Shown here: in pieces, positions 38,473-47,832 of the stretch | Layout of the letters: each line of letters begins with the position of its first letter | How positions within the stretch are numbered: the first letter of the stretch is position 1 | Assembly: GCA_002707155.1 (NCBI GenBank) | Contig: PAME01000024.1 | Location: forward strand, 58,753-122,752 | DNA length: 64,000 nucleotides | Direction of reading: 5' to 3' | Source: Crocinitomicaceae bacterium | GTDB taxonomy: Bacteria; Bacteroidota; Bacteroidia; Flavobacteriales_G; Salibacteraceae | Notes under the pieces: model-generated | The model's input: only the letters and a program-made list of their open reading frames with translations | The model's database searches: none | What the model was told of the DNA's origin: nothing | Program-made: the position numbers and the translations under genes

Positions 38473-39447
38473 TTATTGAATCATAAGATTGCAACCCCTA
38501 ACGTCACTCTCGTCGAAACGCCCTAGAATTTCGAAAGTTCCGTTTTTATAAACTGTACCTAAATCTTGTGTTTGAATAAAAGCACAGGAATCAATATTGG
38601 CCAGATCGATAATATTTATACCTCCAGTTTTCCCAGGTTGACAATAGGAGAGGGGGTCTGTAGTTTGTCGAACTAGAATTTTCATCCAAGGTGGCGTTTC
38701 GAAAATTCCATTGCCTTTGGAATATGCCTGACTTAATAATTCAGTCATTCCGTACTCAGAATGAATTTTATTGATTGAAAAAGAAGATGAAAGTTGCGAG
38801 TGAACTTCTTCTCTTATCATTTCTTTTCGTCGACCTTTCATGCCACCTGTTTCCATGATAATTGCATGTGACAAATCTATTTTGCACTTTTCTGCAAAGT
38901 CTAGTAGTCCGAAAGTAACACCAATAAGAATTGTTTTTCCATGATACGGTTTGTTTAATTCATGAATGAGTTTTGCTTCATGATTCAAGTAAAAGCCTCC
39001 CGCATTTTCATCACTAACTGAAATAAAATATTCAACCATATCAATTAGGGAAGAACCTTCACGTTCTAGATAGCTTGGTAATAAAGCAAGAATTCTAAAC
39101 CCTTTTAGTGATCCATATTGCGCCTCAAATGCTTTTTCACAAACTTTTAAGTACCAGTCTTTTTGTTTTACAAAATGCTTACTGGGCTGACTTTGTGTAG
39201 TTCCTGAACTTGAATAAACTACTTCCGGGATAAAGGTTTTAGTTTTTATCTCATGACTTTTAAAAAATTGAATGGGTAAAAAAGGGATTTCGGAAATCCT
39301 TATAGGTTGCTTGTTTTTTAAAATAAGATCGCAATATGCTTTGTAAACAGAACAATTCTTTCGTTGATAACCAAATAATTCCAATGCAATATGTTCAAAT
39401 TGCTCTGTATCATTAATTGTAAGAATGGAATTACGAATAAAGGTCAT
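38473..39447 (-). CDS. LuxE/PaaK-family acyl-activating protein
   Basis: A 324-residue protein of the acyl-protein synthetase LuxE family, adenylate-forming superfamily. The phosphate-binding loop is visible as YSSSGTTQSQPSK (about residues 79-91), with METGGMKGRRKEM and SEYGMTELLSQ further on. In this phylum such genes occur as single copies outside lux operons and may activate fatty or aryl acids for surface polymers. No partner gene is evident. Confidence 0.82.
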   Translation of the reverse strand: MTFIRNSILTINDTEQFEHIALELFGYQRKNCSVYKAYCDLILKNKQPIRISEIPFLPIQFFKSHEIKTKTFIPEVVYSSSGTTQSQPSKHFVKQKDWYLKVCEKAFEAQYGSLKGFRILALLPSYLEREGSSLIDMVEYFISVSDENAGGFYLNHEAKLIHELNKPYHGKTILIGVTFGLLDFAEKCKIDLSHAIIMETGGMKGRRKEMIREEVHSQLSSSFSINKIHSEYGMTELLSQAYSKGNGIFETPPWMKILVRQTTDPLSYCQPGKTGGINIIDLANIDSCAFIQTQDLGTVYKNGTFEILGRFDESDVRGCNLMIQ

Positions 39448-39474
39448 TGTTCCGAATGAAACCTCAATGCCAAA

Positions 39475-39762
39475 TTATATCCTAGCCCTATTGGAAGGTG
39501 GTGTAGCCAAAAGTTCTTCTTCAGGTACAGTATTGTACAATAAATGCCCGTCCTTGTTTTTGAAAACAACATCGTACTTCTTCTGTTTTTTCTTGTACAC
39601 TTGTTTTTCGATTAACATTGGCATATGGTCAGCTTTGAAATACACGATTTCTCCAACTTCATAGTTGAATTCTTCTCCTTCTGGCAATCCACCAAGCATA
39701 GAACAAGCCTGTAAGGCTACAATTGAAATTGTAATTAAAAGAGTCTTACCTAGATTTTCCAT
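39475..39762 (-). CDS. Small lipoprotein
   Basis: From ATG 39760-39762 the protein is 95 residues: MENLGKTLLITISIVALQACS gives a lipoprotein signal with Cys at about residue 20. A longer frame to 39822 has no signal sequence at its start and runs through the promoter box (39786-39793). The remainder has a beta-rich region EVGEIVYFKADHMPMLIEKQVYKKKQ. Conserved-looking but not recognised; probably outer- or inner-membrane-anchored in the periplasm. Confidence 0.65.
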   Translation of the reverse strand: MENLGKTLLITISIVALQACSMLGGLPEGEEFNYEVGEIVYFKADHMPMLIEKQVYKKKQKKYDVVFKNKDGHLLYNTVPEEELLATPPSNRARI

Positions 39763-39785
39763 AATGCAACCATCAACTTTAAATA

Positions 39786-39793
39786 CAAAGTTA
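39786..39793 (-). promoter_or_regulatory. -7 box TAACTTTG for the small lipoprotein
   Basis: This is an exact TAnnTTTG match read leftward, 24 bases before the chosen ATG at 39762. Confidence 0.5.
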
Positions 39794-39864
39794 ACAAAAC
39801 CTAATTGCCTAAAAGGTCTCAATTAATGCGTAATATTAACAACCAAATCTGCAGTAGTGTTTTG

Positions 39865-39872
39865 TAGTTTTG
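39865..39872 (+). promoter_or_regulatory. -7 box TAGTTTTG, leaderless arrangement
   Basis: This is an exact TAnnTTTG match ending 6 bases before the ATG at 39878, predicting a transcript that starts at or within two bases of the start codon. Confidence 0.55.
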
Positions 39873-39877
39873 TGAAC

Positions 39878-40405
39878 ATGCGTTTAAACAAAGTACTAAT
39901 AATTGTAATGGTTTTATTTCTTGTGTCTTGTAAGAAAGAAACTTGTGATGAAATTGTTCCAGCTATTTCATTGATTAGCGCGGATAGGTCAGCAACTAAC
40001 ACTATAATAAAAGTTCAGGTGAGAGATTGCGATGGAGATATTGGCCTTAGTGATAATGATACCGCTGGAAGAAATAAATACAATGCTTTCGTTGATATCC
40101 GACCTTTTATCAATGGAAATTGGGCGAATGAAACTGCAAATTATGTTGATTCTAGCATAATAACTGCATTTAATGATTCAATATTTGTGCCCGTAGATAC
40201 CATTTATGACACACTCAATTTCTATTATAGAATTCCTATTGTTGAGAATAATAGTATATCTGACATCTACGATGCTGAGGTTGAGCTTGATGTTATAGCA
40301 TCAGATTTTGGTTTTGATACGTTTAGGATGGAGGTTAAAATTAGAGACCAAGCATTCAATACTTCGAATACAGTTGTAACAGAGCAAATGATAGTGCAGC
40401 CATAA
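39878..40405 (+). CDS. Hypothetical lipoprotein
   Basis: A 175-residue lipoprotein (MRLNKVLIIVMVLFLVSCKK; Cys at about residue 18). The body is acidic and beta-rich with VQVRDCDGDIGLSDNDT, which looks like a calcium- or metal-binding loop, and an Ig-like end. Not recognised. The alternative GTG at 39857 is upstream of the promoter and is rejected. Next gene on this strand is a cation ATPase 130 bases away; no link is evident. Confidence 0.6.
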   Translation: MRLNKVLIIVMVLFLVSCKKETCDEIVPAISLISADRSATNTIIKVQVRDCDGDIGLSDNDTAGRNKYNAFVDIRPFINGNWANETANYVDSSIITAFNDSIFVPVDTIYDTLNFYYRIPIVENNSISDIYDAEVELDVIASDFGFDTFRMEVKIRDQAFNTSNTVVTEQMIVQP

Positions 40406-40538
40406 AATGGTAAGGTTTTTCGTTAATTATTTAGATTGTTTTTACCGTTCCCAATTAGGAAAAATAATTTAGTTTAAAAGTCTTAAAATTTACCATAAAA
40501 AAGCTATAATAGAATTACACGGTCTTTCCAAAAATGAA

Positions 40539-43184
40539 GTGATATCTTCTAGGGAAACACATGGTTCTAATGCTTTAACGGAGCATTCTTCGGCTACATT
40601 TTGGGATAAACTAATTGAGAACGTTAAAGATCCAATGATCCTAATATTAATTGCGGCGTTGGTTGTGGTTATATTTTTATCATTCATGGGTTATACGGAA
40701 TGGTATGAAGGGGTAGGAATTGCTGTTGCAGTTGCGTTAGCAACTTTAGTTAGTACATTCTCTGAATTTAAAAATGAACAGACTTTCCAAAAACTTCAAG
40801 AAGAGGCCTCAAAGATTTTTCTCAATGTTTTCAGGGACGGTGAATTGTGTTTGACGCCAATAGATCAAATTGTTGTCGGGGATTATATTTTTCTTCAACC
40901 AGGAGATAAAGTTCCAGCCGATGGGTCCGTATTTTACGGTTCAATGAAAATTAACCAAGCAATGCTAAATGGCGAAGCCGAACCAGTTACCAAAATCAAA
41001 GGTGATGCAAACCTCCAAGACATAGGTGATAAAAGCGGTATGTTTAGAGGTACCATTGTTGAAGATGGAGAAGGTGTTTTATTGGTGCAGGTAGTTGGAG
41101 ATCAGACTCACTTTGGAAAGCTTGCTCAGGCTTTAAAAACTGAAGATAGGACAGGACCGTTGAGGGTTAAGCTTTCTATTCTAGCGGATCAAATTGCAAA
41201 ATTCGGATATATTGGAGCACCTCTGATAGCTATGGCTTTTATGTTTAAGATTTTGGCCATCGATCATGGGATGGATTTGTCGGGCTATTTTGCTCAAGAT
41301 TGGCATCTTTATTTAAAGGATATTATGACGGCCGTTATTTTAGCGGTAATCATTGTTGTGGTGGTTGTGCCTGAGGGCTTGCCAATGATGATAGCGATTG
41401 TACTTGCTCAGAATATGCAAAAGCTATTGAAAAGTAAAGTATTAGTCCGGCAATTGCTGGGAATTGAAACCGCGGGTTCATTGAATTTATTGTTCAGTGA
41501 TAAAACGGGTACCATAACTAAAGGACAGTTAGAAGCAGTAGGTTTTATTGGAATTGATGAGGCCGAGGAAAATAATACTCACGAGTACAAAACGATAGAA
41601 GATATACCTAGTGCAATTAGTGATTCTTTGCACATGGCTATTAGAGAAAACACTTCTTCTATAGTAAACAGAAAAGCTAAAAATGAAAATGAACGCATAT
41701 TAGGAGGGAATTCAACTGACCGAGCTCTATTGAAATTCGTCAAAGCAGATCAAACTGAATTTAAGTCTCCTGTAGTTGAAACAAGAGTTCAAATCTTATT
41801 CTCGTCAGCTAGAAAATACAGCGCACAAGAGGTTGTGCTGAGTTCAGGCGAATCGCTTACTTTGATTAAAGGAGCAGCTGAGAGAATTTTAGAAAATTGT
41901 TCATTTTACACAGATTTAAGTGGTGAGCGAAAACCACTTTCCGAAAAGTTATTGGCTAATTTGACTGAACAGTTGGACGAAAAGGCAAACAACGGTGTCA
42001 GGTTAATTGGTGTTGCTACTACTACAAAGCCTGCTTCGGAAGATAATATACCAGAAGAAATGTCTCTATTAGGCTTTAGTTTGATTCGAGATGAACTTAG
42101 GCCAGATGCAAAAGCTGCAATTGCAGAGTTGCAGTCTGCAGGAATTCAAACAGTTATGTGCACTGGAGATCGTCACGGGACAGCTGTGGCTATTGCAAAG
42201 GAATGTGGGTTAATTGAAATTGAGGATTATGTTGCTATAAGCTCCGTTGAGTTAGGTAAGATGTCGGATGAAGAATTAAAACTGGTTATTCCAAAATTGA
42301 GGGTAATATCTAGATGTTTGCCAAATGATAAAACTCGTCTTGTTAATGTTAGTCAGTCTTTAGGTCTTGTTGTTGGCATGACTGGAGATGGTGTTAATGA
42401 TAGCCCTGCTTTAAGTAAATCGGATGTTGGTTTTGCACTTGGTAGTGGAACTGAGGTGGCGAAGGAAGCTTCTGATATTGTGGTGCTGGATGACAACATT
42501 CAGTCAATAGCTAATGCCGTTCATTACGGTAGAACTATTTATCGTTCTGTACAAAAGTTTATCACCTTTCAACTCTCAGTTAATGTTAGTGCAATATTTT
42601 TAGCATTTATCGGTCCATTTTTGGGTTTCGAATTGCCGCTTACCATGATTCAACTGTTATGGATAAATTTAATTATGGACACACTAGCTGCTCTTGCATT
42701 TAGTGGTGAGCCTCCTTTGATTAAGCATATGAACGAACGGCCAAAGTCAAGAGAGGAAAGTATTATTTCAAAAGAGATGTGGAGCTCTATTTTGTTCAAC
42801 GGCTTCTATATTGGTGTCTTGTGCGTTGTATTTCTTACCACTCCAGTTTTTAAGTCCATTTTTATAAGAATTGACGATCCTGCGCTCAGCCAATTGGCAT
42901 TTCTGACTGCGTTCTTTTCCTTGTTTGTTTTGCTTAATAACTTCAATAAATTTAATGTAAGGGTTGAGGAATTAAACCTATTTGACCACATTATGGAGAA
43001 CAAAGGATTTCTGCAAGTTGTGGCTGTAATATTTATTGTTCAGTTTGTTCTGACCGAAATTGGAGGAGATATGTTCAGGACAACAACCATGAGTATTACT
43101 GAATGGTTTTGGGTGCTTGGGCTTTCCTTCTCAATCATTCCTGCTGACTTGCTTAGAAAAGCAATTTTTACAAAAAGAGGCTGA
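40539..43184 (+). CDS. Calcium-transporting P-type ATPase (PMCA/SERCA-like)
   Basis: Cation-pumping P2-type ATPase of the inner membrane. From GTG 40539 it has 881 residues; phosphorylation motif DKTGT with Asp at residue 321, PEGLP in the fourth membrane segment, TGDGVND near 615, and six or more membrane segments at both ends. The in-frame sequence upstream of the GTG still reads like the family N-terminus (ELHGLSKNE) but has no ATG, GTG or TTG before a TAG at 40470-40472, so the true start is uncertain (ATT 40488 or ATA 40506/40509 are candidates). Confidence 0.9.
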   Translation: MISSRETHGSNALTEHSSATFWDKLIENVKDPMILILIAALVVVIFLSFMGYTEWYEGVGIAVAVALATLVSTFSEFKNEQTFQKLQEEASKIFLNVFRDGELCLTPIDQIVVGDYIFLQPGDKVPADGSVFYGSMKINQAMLNGEAEPVTKIKGDANLQDIGDKSGMFRGTIVEDGEGVLLVQVVGDQTHFGKLAQALKTEDRTGPLRVKLSILADQIAKFGYIGAPLIAMAFMFKILAIDHGMDLSGYFAQDWHLYLKDIMTAVILAVIIVVVVVPEGLPMMIAIVLAQNMQKLLKSKVLVRQLLGIETAGSLNLLFSDKTGTITKGQLEAVGFIGIDEAEENNTHEYKTIEDIPSAISDSLHMAIRENTSSIVNRKAKNENERILGGNSTDRALLKFVKADQTEFKSPVVETRVQILFSSARKYSAQEVVLSSGESLTLIKGAAERILENCSFYTDLSGERKPLSEKLLANLTEQLDEKANNGVRLIGVATTTKPASEDNIPEEMSLLGFSLIRDELRPDAKAAIAELQSAGIQTVMCTGDRHGTAVAIAKECGLIEIEDYVAISSVELGKMSDEELKLVIPKLRVISRCLPNDKTRLVNVSQSLGLVVGMTGDGVNDSPALSKSDVGFALGSGTEVAKEASDIVVLDDNIQSIANAVHYGRTIYRSVQKFITFQLSVNVSAIFLAFIGPFLGFELPLTMIQLLWINLIMDTLAALAFSGEPPLIKHMNERPKSREESIISKEMWSSILFNGFYIGVLCVVFLTTPVFKSIFIRIDDPALSQLAFLTAFFSLFVLLNNFNKFNVRVEELNLFDHIMENKGFLQVVAVIFIVQFVLTEIGGDMFRTTTMSITEWFWVLGLSFSIIPADLLRKAIFTKRG

Positions 43185-43188
43185 TAAT

Positions 43189-44406
43189 TTAAACTACTTC
43201 AGCAACAACAAAAGTACTTCCACCTACAAAAATCAAGTCATTTTCAGCTGCTTTACTTTTAGCTGTAAATAGAGCTTGACTTACTTTAGAAAAACTTTGG
43301 TAATGCAGTCCAATTTCGTCTGCTATTCGGGTTAATTCACTTACTGTTAATGCGCGTGGTATTTTTGGTTGACATAAATAGTATTGAGCATCTTTAGGGA
43401 ATAAGTTCAATATTTCTTTAATTTTTTTGTCATTTACAAAGCCTAATACCAAGTGCAACTTATTTTTAGGAGTTTCTTTTAATTGCTCAATAACATAACC
43501 CAAGCCCTCATTGTTATGTGCAGTATCACAAATAATTAAAGGGTTTGATTGTAAAGTTTGCCACCTCCCTTTTAGTCCTGTATTAATGCCCACTTTAAAT
43601 AGTCCCGTCTTAATGTTTTGATTGGAAACTGATATTCCTTGGTTAATAATAGTTGGTAATAGCGCAGTAACTCCTTTTTGGTTATTAAGTTGATAAGCCC
43701 CTTTTAAATCTGATTTATAGGTCATTTTTATTACTTGATCTGCAAAGCATATTGGGCTCTCTACTTCTTTTGCTTTTCTAATGAAAATTTCAGATACTTC
43801 AGGTTGAGTTTCACTAATGACTATTGGAGTATGTGGTTTTATTATTCCCGCCTTTTCTCTTGCTATTTTCTGTTTTGTATCGCCTAAAAACTGTTGATGA
43901 TCGAGGCCAATATTTGTAATTAAACAGGCTATTGGAGATATGATATTTGTAGAGTCTAAACGGCCGCCTAAACCAACTTCTATTATTGCTATGTCTACAT
44001 TTTCAGATCTAAAATAGTCGAAACATAAACCAACGGTCCACTCAAAGAATGAAAGATTCCAGTTTTCAAATATTGTTCTGTGTTTTTCCACAAAATGGCA
44101 AACAAATTCTTCTGAGATTTCATGACCATTTATCTTTATACGCTCTCTAAAGTCTTTCAGGTGAGGTGATGTATAGAGTCCTACTTTGTAACCCGCTTCT
44201 TGGAGAATTGATGCCATCATATGTGAAGAGCTTCCTTTCCCGTTAGTTCCACCTATGTGTATTGTTTTAAAGTATTTATGGGGGTTACCTAAATAATTAT
44301 CAAGGAGAATTGTATTGTCTAAGTTCGCTTTGTAAGCAGCTTTTCCTTCTCGTTGGTACATAGGGAGCTGCGAGAAGAGGTAGTTTAATGTTTCGGGGTA
44401 GGTCAT
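43189..44406 (-). CDS. folC: Folylpolyglutamate/dihydrofolate synthase
   Basis: Adds glutamate to folates and, in many bacteria, makes dihydrofolate from dihydropteroate. The 405-residue protein has the Mur-ligase P-loop IGGTNGKGSSSHM (about residues 50-62), GLGGRLDSTN, the conserved carbamate-Lys region REKAGIIKP and DTAHNNEG. It lies 18 bases after the tonB gene on the same strand and converges with the ATPase gene, 4 bases apart. Its presence keeps folate metabolism in view although metF is broken nearby. Confidence 0.95.
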   Translation of the reverse strand: MTYPETLNYLFSQLPMYQREGKAAYKANLDNTILLDNYLGNPHKYFKTIHIGGTNGKGSSSHMMASILQEAGYKVGLYTSPHLKDFRERIKINGHEISEEFVCHFVEKHRTIFENWNLSFFEWTVGLCFDYFRSENVDIAIIEVGLGGRLDSTNIISPIACLITNIGLDHQQFLGDTKQKIAREKAGIIKPHTPIVISETQPEVSEIFIRKAKEVESPICFADQVIKMTYKSDLKGAYQLNNQKGVTALLPTIINQGISVSNQNIKTGLFKVGINTGLKGRWQTLQSNPLIICDTAHNNEGLGYVIEQLKETPKNKLHLVLGFVNDKKIKEILNLFPKDAQYYLCQPKIPRALTVSELTRIADEIGLHYQSFSKVSQALFTAKSKAAENDLIFVGGSTFVVAEVV

Positions 44407-44424
44407 ACAAACCTATTCAATTTA

Positions 44425-45186
44425 TTAATTTAAATCGAAATGGTAGGCTATGCTTCCTATCTGCATTTCAGGGGCTTTCGTGTCAGGTTGCCATTTGGTT
44501 TTCATAGCAGCATCTTTTGCTTTATTTACGAGGCAAGGAGCAGTGTTTGTGCTTCCCTTTAGCTGCAATTTGGCATTAAGTGTTTTGCCCGTGCGATCTA
44601 CTCTAATACTGATCACCACAATTCCGTATTCTTCGCATTGATAGTCTGGTTTAATTTTTTCCAAAGCAGAACGGTTTCCGAGGCTGTAGTTTCCTCCTCC
44701 AGAGCCACCTGCTCCGCCAGTATAGGAGTTTCCATTTTTATCACCTCCAGCTTTACCCTTATCGCCTTTCTTATCTTTGTCGTCTCCTTCTGAACCACCT
44801 GATTTTTTATCAAAAGCATTTTCCAATGCATTTTTTAATTTATTGTCGATAGTTTTTTCTTTTTCAACAGGATCTTTTTTAGGTGGTACTTCAATCGTTT
44901 CAACTTGATCTTGAGTTATAGCCTGATTTTCAGAAGATTCTGATGGATTGCTTTCAGTTGGTTGGTCTTCAGCTACTGGTTGCTCTTGAGCAGTTTCTCC
45001 AACTTGGTCTGGTTGAATTTCTCCACTTCCTTCTGCTGTTGAGCCAAGGTTAAGCAGCATTCCACTTTCAGGTCGAGGAGTAGGGTAAGTTAGACCATAA
45101 ATTGCAAATAAAATGAGCAAGATTAAATGGACCAGTATAGTGCCAATTAGCCCTCTCTTTTTATCTTTTGTATCAAAGTATGCCAT
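44425..45186 (-). CDS. TonB-family energy-transducing protein
   Basis: A 253-residue protein with a single N-terminal membrane anchor (about residues 12-33), a long low-complexity linker rich in E, Q, K, D and G (about 45-165), and a C-terminal domain (about 170-253) with VVISIRVDRTGKTLNAKLQLKG, which fits TonB- or TolA-type C-terminal folds. Encoded directly after exbD (stop and start abut) and exbB, so it is the third part of an ExbB-ExbD-TonB motor that would energise the two TonB receptors in this window. Confidence 0.85.
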   Translation of the reverse strand: MAYFDTKDKKRGLIGTILVHLILLILFAIYGLTYPTPRPESGMLLNLGSTAEGSGEIQPDQVGETAQEQPVAEDQPTESNPSESSENQAITQDQVETIEVPPKKDPVEKEKTIDNKLKNALENAFDKKSGGSEGDDKDKKGDKGKAGGDKNGNSYTGGAGGSGGGNYSLGNRSALEKIKPDYQCEEYGIVVISIRVDRTGKTLNAKLQLKGSTNTAPCLVNKAKDAAMKTKWQPDTKAPEMQIGSIAYHFDLN

Positions 45187-45579
45187 CTATTTAGCCCTTG
45201 TTGCAAGCACCAACTCGTATTTGTTTCGGTTTGCAATATCCATAATTTTAACCGCATGTTCTAATGCAACCGTTTGATCGCAGTGTAATACAATACCCGG
45301 TTTTTCCGCTTGTCCAACGGCATTAATTATGCCGCTTTCCAAGGACTCAGTAGAAATCAAATTACCATTTATATAATATTGAATATCAGGAGATATTGAA
45401 ACTGAAACGGTTTGAGGGGAAGTAGTTTTGGCTGCACTTTTTGGAAGTAGCACCTTTAGCGCATTTGGACTAACCATTGTAGAAACAATGATGAAAAATA
45501 TAAGGAGCAGAAAAACAATGTCTGTCATTGATGACATTGAAAAACTTACACTAACTTTATTTCTAGATCCTATAGCCAT
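45187..45579 (-). CDS. exbD: Biopolymer transport protein ExbD/TolR
   Basis: A 130-residue inner-membrane protein with one N-terminal membrane helix (about residues 17-37) carrying the key Asp of the family in MTDIVFLLLIFFI, and a periplasmic domain. Lies 30 bases downstream of the exbB-type gene and immediately upstream of tonB. Works with ExbB to convert the proton gradient into force on TonB. Confidence 0.92.
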   Translation of the reverse strand: MAIGSRNKVSVSFSMSSMTDIVFLLLIFFIIVSTMVSPNALKVLLPKSAAKTTSPQTVSVSISPDIQYYINGNLISTESLESGIINAVGQAEKPGIVLHCDQTVALEHAVKIMDIANRNKYELVLATRAK

Positions 45580-45609
45580 AGCTGCTCTATTAACTTGTTA
45601 ATTGGTGAT

Positions 45610-46320
45610 TTATTTTATTGGCTCTTGAAGTAAGTCCATAAACTCAATGGAAGTTGCCTCCATTTTGTGAACTACTTTATCAACTTTAGCCACAAGAGTA
45701 TTGTATCCAACATAGGCTATAATTCCAATAACTAAGCCTGCAGCAGTAGTCACCATTGCTTGCATAATACCTCCAGAAAGATTTGATATCTCTACACTAT
45801 TCCCGGCCGAATACATTTCGTGAAAAGTGTTTATCATTCCAATTACAGTTCCTAAAAAGCCAATCATGGGAGCCGCGCCAGCGATAGTAGCCAAAGTTGA
45901 GAGTGACTTCTCAAGATTATAAATCTCGAGCTTTCCCACATTTTCGATAGAAGCAGAAATATCACCCAAAGGTTTCCCTATTCTATTTACTCCTTTGAGC
46001 AGCATTCTTGCAAAAGGAGTGGTTGTTTTTTTGCAAAGTTCTTGTGCAGATTGCATTTTCCCCTCATGAATAAAGTCTTTCATCTTGTTCATGAAGGAAG
46101 GGTCTAAGGATTGAGCTTTCTGAATAGCTAAAAATCGTTCAATGAAAATGTAGATAGCTATTACCGATAGGATTCCTAACGGGCCCATGATGAATATTCC
46201 GCCACCGGCAATTAAATCTAAAACAGATAACGTTCCAGTTGTTGCTATTTCCTCAGCTCCTTGAGCAGCTGCAGCAGTATCAGAGGCAACGGTGATTTGT
46301 AAGAAAAACGGTTTAATCAT
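45610..46320 (-). CDS. exbB: MotA/TolQ/ExbB proton channel protein
   Basis: A 236-residue inner-membrane protein with about three membrane segments (residues 38-60, 138-160, 182-205) and the family core ATIAGAAPMIGFLGTVIGMINTF. The first 30 residues are Ala/Ser/Thr-rich. First gene of the exbB-exbD-tonB-folC run. A one-mismatch -7 box CATCTTTG lies upstream between this gene and nhaD; the intergenic region (46321-46439) also contains a GATAGG/CCTATC inverted repeat. Confidence 0.92.
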   Translation of the reverse strand: MIKPFFLQITVASDTAAAAQGAEEIATTGTLSVLDLIAGGGIFIMGPLGILSVIAIYIFIERFLAIQKAQSLDPSFMNKMKDFIHEGKMQSAQELCKKTTTPFARMLLKGVNRIGKPLGDISASIENVGKLEIYNLEKSLSTLATIAGAAPMIGFLGTVIGMINTFHEMYSAGNSVEISNLSGGIMQAMVTTAAGLVIGIIAYVGYNTLVAKVDKVVHKMEATSIEFMDLLQEPIK

Positions 46321-46439
46321 GATCTTTTAAATTAAGTTTTGAGCCTAATTGACAAAGATGATGGATTGGATAGGCTAGTGTGACCTATCTAAGTTTTTAT
46401 TCTCACATTGAAGTGTTAATTGCTTCGAAGGACTTTCTA

Positions 46440-47810
46440 CTAAAGCCCAATGAAATAAAATGCAAGAGAGCCTGCTAAATAGCCTGTTAAAGCTAACCAA
46501 GAAATGTTTTTAAGATACCAGAAAAATGGTATGCGCTCCATTCCCATGGCAACAACACCAGCTGCAGAACCAATTATGAGCATACTTCCTCCAGTCCCAG
46601 CCGTAAAAGCAATAAAATGCCAAATAGGATTATCTGTAGGGAAGTCGGCCATAGAAAACATACCCATACTGGCAGCGACTAACGGCACATTATCGATAAT
46701 AGCCGAGCTTACTCCTAAGAGCATTACAAAAACATTATTATTCATAGCAGATTGCACGCTTTCGCCAAACATAAACACCATACCTAAAGACTCTAACGCT
46801 GCAACGGTCATTAATATCCCTAAAAAGAATAGGATGGAAGGCATTTCTATTTTAGAAAGCGCTTTGAATGTTGGACTAGCCGAGTGCTCTCCGTCTTGTG
46901 TTCCAATCGTATTCATGCTGAATTCTGTATTGCTAATTATTTCAGCAATAAGCACAATAATTGACAAGGATAACATCATACCCATATAAGGAGGAAGATG
47001 CGTTACAGTCTTAAATATTGGCACAAATATGATCATTCCCAATCCAGTGTAAAGCATTAATGGGCCTTTTGGGTTCTGCTTTTGGTCTGAGGCATCAATT
47101 TCAAATTTTCCTCTAAAAGCAGGTAAAAATCCAGCCAGGACAGTTGGAACAACCATGCATATTAAAGAAGGTATAATGAGCAATTGAAATAATTTTATAG
47201 AAGTAACTTTATTGCCCATCCATAGCATTGTGGTAGTTACATCTCCAATTGGAGACCATGCTCCACCAGCATTTGCTGCAATAATAATTAGGCCAGCATA
47301 CCAGATTCTATCACTATTTTTAGAAAGCAGCTTTCTTAAAATTGTTATTAAAACAATTGTGGCCGTTAGGTTATCAATAATTGCGGATAGAATAAAGGCT
47401 AAAATTGCCATTATCCATAAAAGGGTCTTTTTATTATTTGTTTTTATGAACCGCTTTATTGTTGAGAAACCATCAAAGTGATCAATAATTTCAACAATGG
47501 TCATTGCTCCTATAAGGAAAATTAGTATTTCGCATGTTTTACCGAAATGGTGCAGCAAGGTTTCTTCCATTAAATGAAGGCGTTGTGCATGGTCAAGTAG
47601 CTTATAGTCGATGCTCCCGCTTGTTCCATCCATCAATTGATGACTAGCAGGGTCAAACCAAGCCGTAAAACCATCTAAGCCAAAAGCAATACAAGCCCAA
47701 GCCAATCCAGTCATTAATAAGGCTGGTGCGACCTTGTCAATTCCTGTAGAGTGCTCAAATGTGATACCTAAGTACCCTAAAACGAATATGACAACAATTG
47801 CAATTTCCAT
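46440..47810 (-). CDS. nhaD: NhaD-type Na+/H+ antiporter
   Basis: Inner-membrane sodium/proton antiporter of the ArsB/NhaD superfamily, 456 residues with about 11-12 membrane segments. Family features seen: NLTATIVLITILRKLLS, AANAGGAWSPIGDVTTTMLWM and a DNVPLVAASMGM segment. NhaD proteins fit a marine, salt-exposed lifestyle. It is 22 bases downstream of the glutamate dehydrogenase-family gene and on the same strand, so co-transcription is likely. Confidence 0.9.
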   Translation of the reverse strand: MEIAIVVIFVLGYLGITFEHSTGIDKVAPALLMTGLAWACIAFGLDGFTAWFDPASHQLMDGTSGSIDYKLLDHAQRLHLMEETLLHHFGKTCEILIFLIGAMTIVEIIDHFDGFSTIKRFIKTNNKKTLLWIMAILAFILSAIIDNLTATIVLITILRKLLSKNSDRIWYAGLIIIAANAGGAWSPIGDVTTTMLWMGNKVTSIKLFQLLIIPSLICMVVPTVLAGFLPAFRGKFEIDASDQKQNPKGPLMLYTGLGMIIFVPIFKTVTHLPPYMGMMLSLSIIVLIAEIISNTEFSMNTIGTQDGEHSASPTFKALSKIEMPSILFFLGILMTVAALESLGMVFMFGESVQSAMNNNVFVMLLGVSSAIIDNVPLVAASMGMFSMADFPTDNPIWHFIAFTAGTGGSMLIIGSAAGVVAMGMERIPFFWYLKNISWLALTGYLAGSLAFYFIGL

Positions 47811-47832
47811 GATTTGAATTTTCCGATTTTAA

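Noticed and set aside
46504..46989. 161-codon open frame opposite nhaD
   Set aside because: It is the antisense of a clearly coding membrane protein. The composition follows nhaD codons and it has no start context or family resemblance.
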